Shown here: piece after piece, positions 1 through 9,154 of the stretch
Numbering within the stretch: position 1 is the first letter of the stretch
Layout of the letters: every line of letters starts with the position of its first letter
Assembly (NCBI RefSeq): GCF_009734385.1
Contig: NZ_CP046452.1
Span: 682,001-746,000, forward strand
Length of the DNA stretch: 64,000 bases
Direction of reading: 5' to 3'
Origin: Corynebacterium kalinowskii
GTDB lineage: Bacteria; Actinomycetota; Actinomycetes; Mycobacteriales; Mycobacteriaceae
Notes under the pieces: model-generated
What the model was told of the DNA's origin: nothing
Database searches by the model: none
Seen by the model: only the letters and a program-made list of their open reading frames with translations
Position numbers and translations under genes: made by a program

Positions 1-1053
1 GAAATCCGACAAGGTCGCCTTATGCGCCCTAGAATTGATGCATTTTTAAACTACTGGTTGGTGATGCGTACTTGCTCAGAAGTTGCTACACGCGACCTAT
101 TCTCAGCCTTCCGTAACTACGCAGAGCAAGCTATGTCGACTATTGAAGGTGCAGAGGACTTGCTAGCCGAAATGACGGGAGACGCAATCCTCTATCAAAA
201 GTTAGTGAATTCAGAATCTAGTTCGCTCGAATCGCGCTTTTATCAGTTGGTAATTGAGAGTTTTGATTTGACTACCTTCATGCCAATCATTTTGCGCTTG
301 AGTTCGCCAAGCTACAAAGTTCCTCAATCTCAAATTGTCATTGCGTATCAAGCAATTGAAAGCTGGGTTATTCGCCGTACGCTATTAAGGGGAAGCACAA
401 AAGATGTTAATCGTATGGTGATTGCCCTGTTGAAAGAGCTAAGCACTGTTAGCGGTAATGCAGCGGGTGATGCCGTCGTGTCTTACCTTTCTCAACAGAC
501 TTCAGACGTGAGGTCCTGGCCAACTGATGAAGAACTCCTAAGGAATGCTCCAGATTTGCGGGTTTATGGCCAAATTAAGCAGTCGCGATTGCGCGTCATC
601 TTTGAAGGAGTAGAAAAACAGCTGAGATCGGAGCGACACGAAAACGTGAGTTTGCCTCAGGATCTGCAGATCGAGCACATCATGCCGCAAAAATGGCATC
701 AGCACTGGGCGAATGAACCGTCAATTAAGGCGATGGATGACACTGATGTAGACAGGGTTGTGGATCTGTTGGGAAATCTCACCCTGACTACCGGAAAGCT
801 CAATGGGTCCTTGTCTAATCGTCCGTGGACAGATGCCGCGACGGCAGAAAACTCTCCCGGTGGTCAAATGCCAGGGCAGGGGAAGCGATCGCTCATCGGC
901 CAATACAGTTTGCTTGCCTTAAACAAGGAGATTGTCGATCGTCATCAAGATTCCTGGACAATTGACGATATTAGACAACGAACTCAGCGAATTCTTGAAT
1001 TGGTATGCAAAGCATGGCCTCGGCCAGCTACAGGGCGCCTAGAGGAAATGTAA
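1..1053 (+). CDS. DUF262/DUF1524 (GmrSD-like) HNH protein, C-terminal part
   Basis: The reading frame is open from base 1, so the gene begins outside the window and only the C-terminal part (about 350 residues) is seen. The stretch around bases 670-705 encodes the H-I-M-P-Q-K-W pattern typical of the DUF1524 HNH nuclease domain, followed by a V-D-x-x-G-N-L-T-L motif also usual in that domain. DUF1524 normally follows an N-terminal DUF262 ParB-like NTPase domain, as in GmrSD type IV restriction enzymes, which cut modified phage DNA. The DNA is visibly AT-richer than most of the window, which fits horizontal acquisition. Family assignment is good; restriction activity is inferred because the NTPase half is not in view. 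Confidence 0.75.
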   Translation, partial: EIRQGRLMRPRIDAFLNYWLVMRTCSEVATRDLFSAFRNYAEQAMSTIEGAEDLLAEMTGDAILYQKLVNSESSSLESRFYQLVIESFDLTTFMPIILRLSSPSYKVPQSQIVIAYQAIESWVIRRTLLRGSTKDVNRMVIALLKELSTVSGNAAGDAVVSYLSQQTSDVRSWPTDEELLRNAPDLRVYGQIKQSRLRVIFEGVEKQLRSERHENVSLPQDLQIEHIMPQKWHQHWANEPSIKAMDDTDVDRVVDLLGNLTLTTGKLNGSLSNRPWTDAATAENSPGGQMPGQGKRSLIGQYSLLALNKEIVDRHQDSWTIDDIRQRTQRILELVCKAWPRPATGRLEEM

Positions 1054-1311
1054 TTCGAGACGGGTCAATCTATTTTCAATGTGACGATGAGAAGCTTGAT
1101 GTTCTTTTGAGCTTCTGATTGTTTCAGTCTTTTAAATGAACCCTCGTTTCTCTATTGAGGAATTCTCTGGGCCTGGAAGAGTCCATTGCTAAGTGATTTC
1201 GGCATTCCATAGTTCGAAAACCGAAAACCAAACCATGATTGAAATCGTCAATTACGAACCCCTGTTCTAGCCACAACCTCAGCTGTCCACCCCGCGTTCT
1301 ACCGTTCAGGT

Positions 1312-2862
1312 ATGAACAAATTGAACATTCCAAGCTGGAGCAAAGCGCTGGGCCTAGGCTCAAGAGAGATTGAAGCTGCCTACCGTCACTCCCAGCCAGA
1401 AAAGTGGATCGAAGAGTCCTATTGGGGGTACCACATTGGCAAAAACTGGACGGTGGTGACGTTTCGGGACGGGCAGGTTGAAGTCGGCCTTGCGTCTAGT
1501 CCCGTCGCTGGGGAGGAGCGGTTCGATGTCGGGGTTACAACCGACCGGCTAACGATTGTTAAGAGCCAACGCCAGCCGCTCAAGTTGAGGGCCTACACTG
1601 CAGGTCAAGCACTGTGGCGGGAAAGCTCCGACTGCTTCGACGCAGAAATGGCGATCCTTGCGCTTGCCATGACTCCCGGAACTGAACTGACTTCTTTGGG
1701 TGAACAGCGTGGCCCCGACGTCACGTTCACCGGAAAGATCAGCAGGAAATGTGACTACCTTGGCTTCTTTGAACTGCGAGTGGTTGATTCGCAGGACGTT
1801 GAAGTGCGAGTGTGCGTATCCAAAGATGACTGCATCGGCGAAGTAGGCGATATATGCACGTTCTTCGGTGTCGTCACGGCCACCATTTTCAATGAACAAG
1901 ATGAGTCCTTCGCCGAGCGTACGGGCAACTTCGCGCTCCCATCGCCAACACCGACAGAGACCGTAAACGGCGTGGCCACCCTGAATTACCAAAGCTCCCC
2001 GGCAAGTCTCGTGGGCTTTGAGCCAGCAACGTTCGTCGAGGCTTGGGAAGCGATGGAAAACAACCTGATCGTCGCCCCTGGCGGCCCTGATTTCAGTTGC
2101 TACCGAAGTGACCCGGACCAAGGTGTTTTTGGCATCAATTTCTCGGGCGACCAGGCCGTGAGCATCAACGTGCCAGCGAAACAACTACGCGTAATCCCTG
2201 GTCTGATCCCATATTGGGAAGATGGCGAGGACGATGAGGACGAATTCTGGGGAGGCCTACTCGTTGCCACCGAAGGCACCTTCGGCTATCTTCCGGACGC
2301 GGTCGAGTTCGATCTGCCCATCGAACCCACCACTTACGGCGAAGAGCGGTTCGTTGCCGCGCAAATCAAAAGCATCGAACTGGAATCAGTGTGGCCCAAG
2401 GGTAGCAACGTGGTCAGTCTCTGCACCGAAATCGATGGGAAGGACACCGCAATTCTGGTCTCCCGCGACGTTGCCGACCGAGTGCGGGATTTCCTCCCCG
2501 GTGGCTTCTACGTGGGCAGAGTGATGCGCGTGCTTCCCGACGACCCATTCACGGCCGACTTCTTCACCCAAAGCACTTGGGCCGAAAGCGTAGAAGAGGT
2601 CCGTGAAGCAGTGAACAAGGCGATCGCAGAGCAACGTGTCTTGGAGATGGTTTACCAGGACGCCAACTTCAACCGTACTCAGCGACGCATCTACCCCTTT
2701 GACAATCCGAGCTTCGACACCGAGCGCCACTTTGTCGCTTGGGATCTTGCGAAAGCGGACTGGCGTACCTTCCTCATTAACCGAGTCCAAGCGTGCCGGG
2801 TCTTAAGTGATAAATTCGATCCGAATCTCGTGGGGAGGAGACGACCCGGACTCTTTACCTAA
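1312..2862 (+). CDS. Unknown protein with C-terminal WYL-like domain
   Basis: Not recognised over most of its 516 residues. The last ~75 residues resemble a WYL domain: an A-I-x-E-Q-R-V-L-E-M-x-Y start, an R-R-I-Y-P segment and a final H-F-V-A-W-D...R-T-F-L-I-N-R-V block. WYL domains bind nucleic acid or nucleotide ligands and are frequent in regulators of defence loci. No helix-turn-helix is visible at the N-terminus, and the middle contains an acidic E-D-G-E-D-D-E-D-E run. The ATG sits 6 nt after a possible -10 (TACCGT, 1300-1305), so a leaderless start is plausible. It lies directly downstream of the HNH gene in the same direction. A defence role is only suggested by this context. Confidence 0.7.
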   Translation: MNKLNIPSWSKALGLGSREIEAAYRHSQPEKWIEESYWGYHIGKNWTVVTFRDGQVEVGLASSPVAGEERFDVGVTTDRLTIVKSQRQPLKLRAYTAGQALWRESSDCFDAEMAILALAMTPGTELTSLGEQRGPDVTFTGKISRKCDYLGFFELRVVDSQDVEVRVCVSKDDCIGEVGDICTFFGVVTATIFNEQDESFAERTGNFALPSPTPTETVNGVATLNYQSSPASLVGFEPATFVEAWEAMENNLIVAPGGPDFSCYRSDPDQGVFGINFSGDQAVSINVPAKQLRVIPGLIPYWEDGEDDEDEFWGGLLVATEGTFGYLPDAVEFDLPIEPTTYGEERFVAAQIKSIELESVWPKGSNVVSLCTEIDGKDTAILVSRDVADRVRDFLPGGFYVGRVMRVLPDDPFTADFFTQSTWAESVEEVREAVNKAIAEQRVLEMVYQDANFNRTQRRIYPFDNPSFDTERHFVAWDLAKADWRTFLINRVQACRVLSDKFDPNLVGRRRPGLFT

Positions 2863-3209
2863 CTACACGGACCTATCGCTCGAAGCTCTGCCAGACGCCG
2901 AATCTTGCCAACCGGCACCATGACCGGGTTGAAAACCTTGAACCGCTTTCGACGTAGCATGGGCCGGACCAGGCCGTACCTGGGATCGTAGGCCCAGTCG
3001 TAGTTTCGCTGTCCATCGAAGAGATCGGCAACTGATTCAGGATGGTGTAGCCAAAACCAAAGAGGTGCGCCTTCGTCGATGGTGGCTTGGAACAATTGGC
3101 CGTCGATAAGCGTCACGCGGAACGGAAGCAGCGCGTCGTCGCTTTTGAGGCTGGCATTCACCATTCCTAGATACGCGTTATGGCCGGCAGCGAACATGTT
3201 GCAGTGCAT
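2859..3209 (-). CDS. Hypothetical protein, 116 aa
   Basis: No family recognised. The product is soluble-looking, starts M-H-C-N-M-F-A-A-G-H-N and has no signal peptide or membrane segment. A GGAG ribosome-binding site lies just upstream of the ATG. The stop overlaps the stop region of the convergent WYL-domain gene by 4 nt. The 3210-3403 gap on its upstream side contains only the terminator described separately. The call rests on a good start signal and tight packing, not on homology. Confidence 0.55.
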   Translation of the reverse strand: MHCNMFAAGHNAYLGMVNASLKSDDALLPFRVTLIDGQLFQATIDEGAPLWFWLHHPESVADLFDGQRNYDWAYDPRYGLVRPMLRRKRFKVFNPVMVPVGKIRRLAELRAIGPCS

Positions 3210-3353
3210 GGAAAGACTCCAGATAAATCGCAGTTCCTCCGCTCGGATTGGGCAGAGGCGGATCTTCCTTTACGGGCACCGTTCTTCTTAGCGATTCGGC
3301 GGTTGCCAGCTGGCCAGGTATAGGGCTTGGGGCCAGGCTTCGTGATCCTGTTT

Positions 3354-3391
3354 AAAAACTAACACACCTAGACTAAGCTGTCTAGGTGTGG
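3354..3391 (-). terminator. Rho-independent terminator of the mycolyltransferase gene
   Basis: Perfect 11-bp inverted repeat CACACCTAGAC (3363-3373) / GTCTAGGTGTG (3380-3390) with a 6-nt loop. Read on the minus strand it is followed by a T-tract (complement of 3354-3358). It starts 13 nt after the stop codon at 3404. Confidence 0.85.
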
Positions 3392-3403
3392 GTTGAAGAA
3401 TCT

Positions 3404-4600
3404 TTAGTAAAGCGCCCCGCGAATGTACTCCCAGCCCGGGCCGAAGTGCTGGTTGAAGTTGGCCCACTCGTGGGAACCGTAGTCGGTGTACACGATCTTG
3501 GAATTCCCAGTCACACCATGAATCGTCAAAGCCGTATCGAGTTCTTGGGTGCAGGTGCGCACGCCGGCCTCGAGGACGTTTGATGCCATCGGCGCTGGTT
3601 GATTCAGCCACTTATCTCGTTGGTCGGGATCCACAACGCCACTGCCCGCGGACAGGTACATCCGGGTGCCGGACAAGCCACGTGGATCAGAAGGTACATC
3701 GTGGCTGCGCCAGCCCTTCGATCCGAACGCGCCCCACAGGTTATCTAGTTCGCCACCACGCGAATGGATGTTCAGGTAGGTGATGTGGCGGCCGATGGTG
3801 CTCATCGTGGAATAGCAGCCGGAAATGCCCAGAATTCCCTGGTACATGCCCAGGTTGCGATTCGCGATCATCACCGCGCCACTTGCTCCCATGGAAATGC
3901 CACCGATGGCGCGCTTGCCGTTGAAGTTCACGGACGCATCATTTTCAATGACTCCAGGCAGCTCCTTGGTTAGGAACGTTTCCCACATGTGCCGCCCCAG
4001 CACGGGATCTTCCTTCTCCCAATCGACCCACAGCGATCCGCGCGCGCCAGTTGGCATCACGATGGTCACGTTGTCATCAATAGGGGAGAGGTTGCCCTGG
4101 TACAGGAAGTCACCGATGGCATCCGCGTTCACGCCGTCCAGCAGGTAAAGCACGGGCGCGCTTGTCGACGCGTCCTTCTGCGGCTTCACCAAGACTTCAA
4201 TCTCACGCTTGAGGGCGGGGCTCGCCACGACCCAGCGCTCCGCCTTCTCTTCCGGGGTCTTACTGATCAGCGCAGCCTCAGTGATGCCCTCGACCGTCGG
4301 TGGGGTGGGCCGAATTTCCACGCCTCCGAGGTCAGTCTTTTCTGCTGATCCCACCGCGGAAATGGAGCTGAGCATGGCGTTTCCCGCGGCCTGGGAAATG
4401 ATCGGCGAGGAAAAGAGGTTCTCGTAGAATGCGTGCTCAATGTCTTGCGGATAGCTGGATAGTGCAGTGATCGCAGAGCTTCCTACAACGCCACCAGGCT
4501 GGAAATCCGAGCTCGACGAGGACTGCCCGAATGCCGGTGTTGCCGAATTCAAAAGTGCTAACGCGGAAACTACCGCTACTCCCACAACTTTCTTACGCAC
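3404..4600 (-). CDS. Secreted mycolyltransferase / esterase-family alpha/beta hydrolase
   Basis: Antigen-85/Cmt-type enzymes move mycolic acids from trehalose monomycolate to arabinogalactan or to a second trehalose at the cell envelope. The 398-aa product begins with a Sec signal peptide (M-R-K-K, hydrophobic core, cleavage near A-F-G at 23-25). An alpha/beta-hydrolase domain spans roughly 125-398: nucleophile elbow G-I-S-M-G at 234-238 (Ser236) and the likely catalytic His377 in the Y-G-S-H-E-W motif near the C-terminus. Two Cys (262 and 350) could form a disulfide. The length suits a corynebacterial Cmt paralogue. A strong terminator follows, and an inverted repeat lies upstream (4644-4673). 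Which of the several paralogues it is cannot be decided; a plain secreted esterase is the alternative. Confidence 0.85.
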   Translation of the reverse strand: MRKKVVGVAVVSALALLNSATPAFGQSSSSSDFQPGGVVGSSAITALSSYPQDIEHAFYENLFSSPIISQAAGNAMLSSISAVGSAEKTDLGGVEIRPTPPTVEGITEAALISKTPEEKAERWVVASPALKREIEVLVKPQKDASTSAPVLYLLDGVNADAIGDFLYQGNLSPIDDNVTIVMPTGARGSLWVDWEKEDPVLGRHMWETFLTKELPGVIENDASVNFNGKRAIGGISMGASGAVMIANRNLGMYQGILGISGCYSTMSTIGRHITYLNIHSRGGELDNLWGAFGSKGWRSHDVPSDPRGLSGTRMYLSAGSGVVDPDQRDKWLNQPAPMASNVLEAGVRTCTQELDTALTIHGVTGNSKIVYTDYGSHEWANFNQHFGPGWEYIRGALY

Positions 4601-4643
4601 GCCAGCAGTCCTCCATCATTAGGGCCATAGTGTTTACCTGATA

Positions 4644-4673
4644 TTAACATCGGTGGGCTGAGGAAAATGTTAA
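4644..4673. promoter_or_regulatory. Inverted repeat upstream of mycolyltransferase
   Basis: Perfect 7-bp arms TTAACAT (4644-4650) and ATGTTAA (4667-4673), 16 bp apart, lie 44-73 bp upstream of the minus-strand ATG at 4600. The position suits an operator or activator site. The cognate regulator is unknown. Confidence 0.4.
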
Positions 4674-4772
4674 CCATTGGGGCCAGACAATTGAAGAGCG
4701 TTGATAAAAACCGGAGTATGGAACGGCAAGAGTATCAATGCTGATCTTCATTTTGGAGACCACGATGTTCGT

Positions 4773-6089
4773 CTAATTGAGTACCTCAACCTCGTAGTTG
4801 TCCTTGCTTCCTATGCGTGGCATACCCATAGGCAAGGATGCGTCGGACTGGAAGTACATACTGTTTGAGTTGGCGTGCAGGCGGATACGCTTGCCCACGT
4901 ACTGGCGCCAGGGGCCAGAGGTGTCGGGTAGCCAACTCGATATGTATTCTTTCTTGCCGAGCCCAATCGCCGAAATTGATTTCGTTGCCGTGCTGCCTGC
5001 CTTTGGGGCAGTCACCACCTGAGGTGCGTCAAGCACAAGGATGAGGTACTCGCTGTCGGATCGTTCGCCGTTAGGAACACCGTAGCCGTTATCGACCTCG
5101 CTCGGCCCCTTGACTACCACCGTTCCTTCAAACGCATACTCGTAGGCGCTGGCCTGGGCATCGCCAGGACCGGCGGGGCGAATGATGACGGTTGCACTGT
5201 TGCCGCCGGTGCACACCATGTCGCCGCCGACTTCAGAACAACTCATGTCATAGTTTTGACCGGTGACTGGGCTGGCCACTTGCACGGCGAACGAACCTGC
5301 CTTGCCCATTGCGGCTAACGCCACTGCCTTCGCAAACTTGCAAGATGTTTGAGTGGTTCCAGTGAAAACTGCCTTTTCGCCCACAGTCCCGCACTTTTCG
5401 ACGACCGCCGCAGCTGCTGCACCCGGTGCTGGCTGCTGCGGCGGCATTACGGAACCGGCACGCAGTTGTTCCAGCGGTTGGCGATCGGTGGTGGGGATCC
5501 AGGTGACCGGAAGGTGTTCGCTGTCAAAGCGAGACGAAAACGGAACCTTGGACTTACCCTTGCCAGGCACTATCTTGCCTTCGCTTACCACGAAGTGCTC
5601 GGAATCCCATACGTCAGACACGGATTGGCCGGTGTATTGGTACAAGCCGTTACCGGATCCAGACGTGGCGATGTCTGCGCGACCACCGCCCGCAGATCCT
5701 GCGCCCCAGATTAGGACTTCGCGCGTATTGAACAGTGCCTGACCTTCCGGCTGACTAAAGACCGTCACCGGCGCGTAGTAGTCTTTCGCGTCTTCTTTCA
5801 CCAATAGTTCGGGGGAATCGTCGCCAGTCACCTCAGCGAGTGCATAGGAAAACGTGCCGGTGGGCTGAAATCTATCCGTCTTGTTGAACTCGAAGGAACC
5901 TGGGTTATCGAGTACTTTGCCGTATGCGTCAGCAAGCGTACTGAACTTGTTTTCCGGCAATGCGGCGGGGGCTTCTGTGATGGCGCTGGGCTGGGCTGTG
6001 GGCTCGGAAGGCGGAACTAAGGGCTCTTGGGGCGAGCAGCCCGCGAGTACGGCGGCAAGAGATAGCAGAGCAAGTCGACGCATATTCAC
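4773..6089 (-). CDS. Putative lipoprotein, 438 aa
   Basis: The N-terminus has a lipoprotein signal: a short Arg-containing start, a hydrophobic core and a lipobox L-A-G-C with Cys18, so the mature protein is probably anchored to the outer face of the cytoplasmic membrane. After a Pro/Ala/Glu-rich linker there is a segment with a D-D-S-P-E-L-L-V-K pattern, like the EF-hand-like repeats of VCBS/FG-GAP-type extracellular proteins. A second half of about 200 residues follows with several Cys (around 230-295). No enzyme motif is visible. The gene sits behind the mycolyltransferase gene's upstream region, in the same orientation. Function unknown. Confidence 0.7.
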   Translation of the reverse strand: MNMRRLALLSLAAVLAGCSPQEPLVPPSEPTAQPSAITEAPAALPENKFSTLADAYGKVLDNPGSFEFNKTDRFQPTGTFSYALAEVTGDDSPELLVKEDAKDYYAPVTVFSQPEGQALFNTREVLIWGAGSAGGGRADIATSGSGNGLYQYTGQSVSDVWDSEHFVVSEGKIVPGKGKSKVPFSSRFDSEHLPVTWIPTTDRQPLEQLRAGSVMPPQQPAPGAAAAAVVEKCGTVGEKAVFTGTTQTSCKFAKAVALAAMGKAGSFAVQVASPVTGQNYDMSCSEVGGDMVCTGGNSATVIIRPAGPGDAQASAYEYAFEGTVVVKGPSEVDNGYGVPNGERSDSEYLILVLDAPQVVTAPKAGSTATKSISAIGLGKKEYISSWLPDTSGPWRQYVGKRIRLHANSNSMYFQSDASLPMGMPRIGSKDNYEVEVLN

Positions 6090-6234
6090 ACCTTGTTTCC
6101 CTATAAGGTAATCTCTAGAATCTTATCATTTGTTGTCGGTTTGAGCGCGTGCAATCCGTGCTGTGTAGTTGTCGTGCCACCTATGCGCGTCGATAAGCGT
6201 GCGCACCCGGAGCCCGACCGAGTATGTTTATCCT

Positions 6235-7824
6235 GTGGATTCCCTGTACCTGACAGCCTTACTTTTCGCCATCATCGGCGGGTTCGTTGCCTCCGTGCTG
6301 CGACTGCCGCCGTTGATCGGCTTTTTGGGTGCAGGGTTCGCCATCAGCGCCATCGGCCTGGAGAGCATCCCCTTCGTGGACAATATGGCTGAGCTGGGCG
6401 TGACCACGCTGCTGTTCACTATTGGTCTCAAGCTCAACCCCCGCGATATCGCAGGGCCACGCGTCATCGGTTCGGCGACGGGGCACGCGGTGGCGAACAC
6501 CGTGATCTTCGCGGTTATTTTCGGCATCGCCAGTCTGCTGCCGCTACGGGAGCTGACGGGACTTAGTCTCACGTCGCTGATCTTCATCGGCATCGCTACG
6601 TCTTTTTCTTCCACCGTCTTCGTGATGTCTCAGCTGGAGGAGCAAAGCCGAAGCGGATCCGCGGTGGGGCGTATTGCCATTGGTGTCCTGGTGCTGCAGG
6701 ACATCATCGCGGTCGGGGTGCTGGTGGCATCGTCGGGGAGGCGTCCGGAGATTTGGGCGTTGGCGCTGCCGCTAGTTCTGTTGCTGCGACCACTGGTGAC
6801 GCGCATGCCGGATCGCATGTTCCGCACTGAACTTCTGGTGCTCACGGGTATCGGTATCGCGGTGGGTGCGTACTCCTTCTGTGAGCTCGCTGGGCTGTCC
6901 GGCTCTCTAGGTTCGCTACTGGCCGGCATTCTGCTGTCAGGGCACCCGGTGGCGGATCGCTTCTCGAGCGCGCTGGTAAGCGTGCGCGAGCTGCTGCTCG
7001 TCGGTTTCTTCCTGCAAATTGGGCTCGGCGGCCTTCCGAACTTTGGTGGATTCCTCATTGCTGGAATCCTGATCCTCGCGTTGATTGCAAAGGCCGCGAT
7101 CTTCATCGTGATCATTCACCGCGTGGGAATGAACCGGCGTACCAGCGTGCTTTCGGGTCTGACCTTGGCCAATTATTCCGAGTTCGGACTCATCGTCATC
7201 GCGGTGGCAGTGGAGCGGGGAGTGCTGGGGCCGAGCTGGACATCGATCATGGCGATCGCCGTTGCCGGCAGTTTCATCGTGGGTTCCATCGTGGCTGACA
7301 AAGAAGAAAAGCTGCTCCACTTCATCTTGCACTGGGTCTCGGAGCTACCCGAAAGTCGCCTCGCGCCAGACGAGCGACCGGTGCGCGTCGCCAATGCAGA
7401 CGCACTGGTATTCGGCATGGGCCGTGTTGGCCTTGGTGTTTACCACCGCCTCCGCGACGAGTATGGCCTCCGCGTCTACGGCATCGACTTCGACGAAGAA
7501 CGCATCGAACGCCTCCGCGGCTCCGGGCACAACATAATCTCAGGTGACGTCACCGATTTCGAACTGTGGCAACGCATCCAACTCGAGTACACCCCGCGTC
7601 TGATCGTGCTTGCAATCCCGGCGCACTTCGATGCGATTCAAGTGCTACGCACGATCCGTGAAACCAATCCCACCATCGTGGTGGCCAGCACCAGCCAAGT
7701 TCGTGCTCACACGCATGAGCTGCTTGACGATGGCGCCGATGTGGCCGTCTACCTCTACGACGGTGCCGGCGAAGAACTCGCAGATCAAGCAATGCGGGCT
7801 GTGCTTAGCCAGGAGGTCTTATGA
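6235..7824 (+). CDS. Kef-type cation:proton antiporter (CPA2) with TrkA-N/RCK domain
   Basis: An integral membrane antiporter probably exchanging K+ or Na+ for H+. About the first 380 residues are a run of hydrophobic helices of the Na+/H+ exchanger (CPA2) fold. A cytoplasmic TrkA-N (RCK) domain follows, with the Rossmann signature V-F-G-M-G-R-V-G-L-G and the I-S-G-D-V-T-D motif. It ends without a clear TrkA-C domain. The open frame extends upstream to a TTG at 6169, but the Cys/Arg-rich extension is unlikely; GTG at 6235 starts directly before the first helix and follows a TATGTT -10-like sequence (6223-6228), suggesting a leaderless start. Its 3' end overlaps the convergent 193-aa gene by 20 nt. 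Confidence 0.85.
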   Translation: MDSLYLTALLFAIIGGFVASVLRLPPLIGFLGAGFAISAIGLESIPFVDNMAELGVTTLLFTIGLKLNPRDIAGPRVIGSATGHAVANTVIFAVIFGIASLLPLRELTGLSLTSLIFIGIATSFSSTVFVMSQLEEQSRSGSAVGRIAIGVLVLQDIIAVGVLVASSGRRPEIWALALPLVLLLRPLVTRMPDRMFRTELLVLTGIGIAVGAYSFCELAGLSGSLGSLLAGILLSGHPVADRFSSALVSVRELLLVGFFLQIGLGGLPNFGGFLIAGILILALIAKAAIFIVIIHRVGMNRRTSVLSGLTLANYSEFGLIVIAVAVERGVLGPSWTSIMAIAVAGSFIVGSIVADKEEKLLHFILHWVSELPESRLAPDERPVRVANADALVFGMGRVGLGVYHRLRDEYGLRVYGIDFDEERIERLRGSGHNIISGDVTDFELWQRIQLEYTPRLIVLAIPAHFDAIQVLRTIRETNPTIVVASTSQVRAHTHELLDDGADVAVYLYDGAGEELADQAMRAVLSQEVL

Positions 7825-8386
7825 CCGGCCGATCTTCAAAACCGTCGAAGCTCAAACCTAGGCGTCGATACAGGCTACTGAAGGACATATCAATGATTGG
7901 TCCGAGCAGATCACGTTTCAGATCCTCAGGGAAGAATCGCAGCGGACCCTTGGACATGCCGTGGGCGAGCCCGTGTCCCATGCACCACAGTATGACGGAG
8001 TTTTCAAAGAGCAACCATGGCGACGGTGGGCCGCCGCCTGCTCTTATGCAATCGCGTACCTCTGACACCCAGAGTTGGAAGCTTTGACCCTGCTCAAAGT
8101 AGCTATCGACATTTTCGAATGAGGTCGTGACCACCGAGCTAGAGGCCACTTCGATATACGCTTCAAAGCTCATGGGGTCTGACAAAGCGCAGGCCACGTA
8201 GCCAAAAGCATGAGCTTTGGCTCGTTGAGGCTTTGGGGCATCGTCACTCACTGTTGCCCGGTACTTGCGCAGGATCTCGACAGCCCACGAATCGATGTAG
8301 TGCTCTAGCTGCATTGATTCCGGGATGTCGGGATTTAACATCATCCTGGCATCGTGTAATTCGATGCCAGATCGTGCCGCAGCCAC
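7805..8386 (-). CDS. TetR C-terminal-domain-like protein without HTH
   Basis: 193-aa product starting with GTG, only 2 nt after the stop of the upstream TetR-type gene and in another frame. No DNA-binding helix-turn-helix can be seen. The C-terminal part (L-W-C-M-G-H-G-L-A-H-G-M around residues 140-151) resembles the ligand-domain helix of WHG-type TetR proteins, including the C-M-H-G-Y-T-H-L motif of its neighbour. It could be a truncated second TetR gene that lost its HTH, or a separate ligand-binding partner. An internal ATG-ATG pair around residues 15-16 is an alternative start. The last 20 nt overlap the antiporter gene. Confidence 0.55.
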   Translation of the reverse strand: MAAARSGIELHDARMMLNPDIPESMQLEHYIDSWAVEILRKYRATVSDDAPKPQRAKAHAFGYVACALSDPMSFEAYIEVASSSVVTTSFENVDSYFEQGQSFQLWVSEVRDCIRAGGGPPSPWLLFENSVILWCMGHGLAHGMSKGPLRFFPEDLKRDLLGPIIDMSFSSLYRRLGLSFDGFEDRPVIRPPG

Positions 8387-8388
8387 CT

Positions 8389-9147
8389 CTACGGTAAAAG
8401 CCGACGGCCTTGGTGGGCAATAACTTCCACGGAGCTGCGGAACAATGCGGCGAGGCGCTCGGCATCAGTGCCGCGGGGAAGATCCTTGGCGGGCTCAGTG
8501 GAGACTGCGTCTACGAGTTCGAAAAATTCATACGGAGCGACGCTGAGAGACCGGCAGGTTTCCAGGGAATCATGAATCCCCGAAACTAGATGCTGCCCTA
8601 GCGCATCCGCCAAAAAGTCTTTGGCTGATGTGCTGAGATGGCGTAACGAACCCACCGTGCACAGGTGGGTGTAGCCGTGCATGCACGCGAAAATGGCAAA
8701 GGTGCGGGTCATCCGGAGCCATTCTGGAGCGTCCGGGGCAAATTGCTCGATAACTCTGGAGACTAAGGCCGCCACCGGGTTCGGATTGTCCGAGGTTGCG
8801 ATGGGAGCCGCCGGTAACAGGCTGTACATAGCCCGGTAAAACTGCGTGTTCGACCGAGCGCACTTGGCATAGTCCATCACCAATTCCTTGACTGCACCCG
8901 CAAAATCTGGGGCAGTAGGGAAATCGATGTTCTGGGGCAAAGTGGCAGACAAATAGTCGCGAGTGGCATTGACCAATTCGTCAGCATTGGCAAAGCAATT
9001 TCTCGCCTCCGCTGAAGTAATGCCATAAGCATGGGCAATGTCATCCAACGTCAGCTCGGAGAAATTCGGGGTCGGAGCTAAGGCGATCGCCGAATTGATC
9101 AAGCGCTCCCGCACCCGGCACAGCCGATCCTCTGCCTGTTTTGCCAT
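8389..9147 (-). CDS. TetR-family transcriptional regulator
   Basis: The N-terminal ~60 residues contain a TetR HTH (F-S-E-L-T-L-D-D-I-A-H-A-Y-G-I-T and a N-C-F-A-N-A-D-E-L recognition/hinge region); the remainder is a helical ligand domain with a WHG-like C-M-H-G-Y-T-H-L motif. The frame opens further upstream (to 9195), but the ATG at 9147 (M-A-K-Q) is preceded by TATGGT (9160-9155) exactly 7 nt away, the leaderless arrangement used by many genes here. It is divergent from the SorC-type regulator gene at 9231. The target is unknown; autoregulation and control of the following gene are likely by analogy. Confidence 0.75.
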   Translation of the reverse strand: MAKQAEDRLCRVRERLINSAIALAPTPNFSELTLDDIAHAYGITSAEARNCFANADELVNATRDYLSATLPQNIDFPTAPDFAGAVKELVMDYAKCARSNTQFYRAMYSLLPAAPIATSDNPNPVAALVSRVIEQFAPDAPEWLRMTRTFAIFACMHGYTHLCTVGSLRHLSTSAKDFLADALGQHLVSGIHDSLETCRSLSVAPYEFFELVDAVSTEPAKDLPRGTDAERLAALFRSSVEVIAHQGRRLLP

Positions 9148-9154
9148 AGTTATG

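Noticed and set aside
1124..1363. 79-aa minus-strand open frame in the 1054-1311 gap
   Set aside because: No good ribosome-binding site or family features, and it crosses the start of the WYL gene; the gap otherwise shows nothing.
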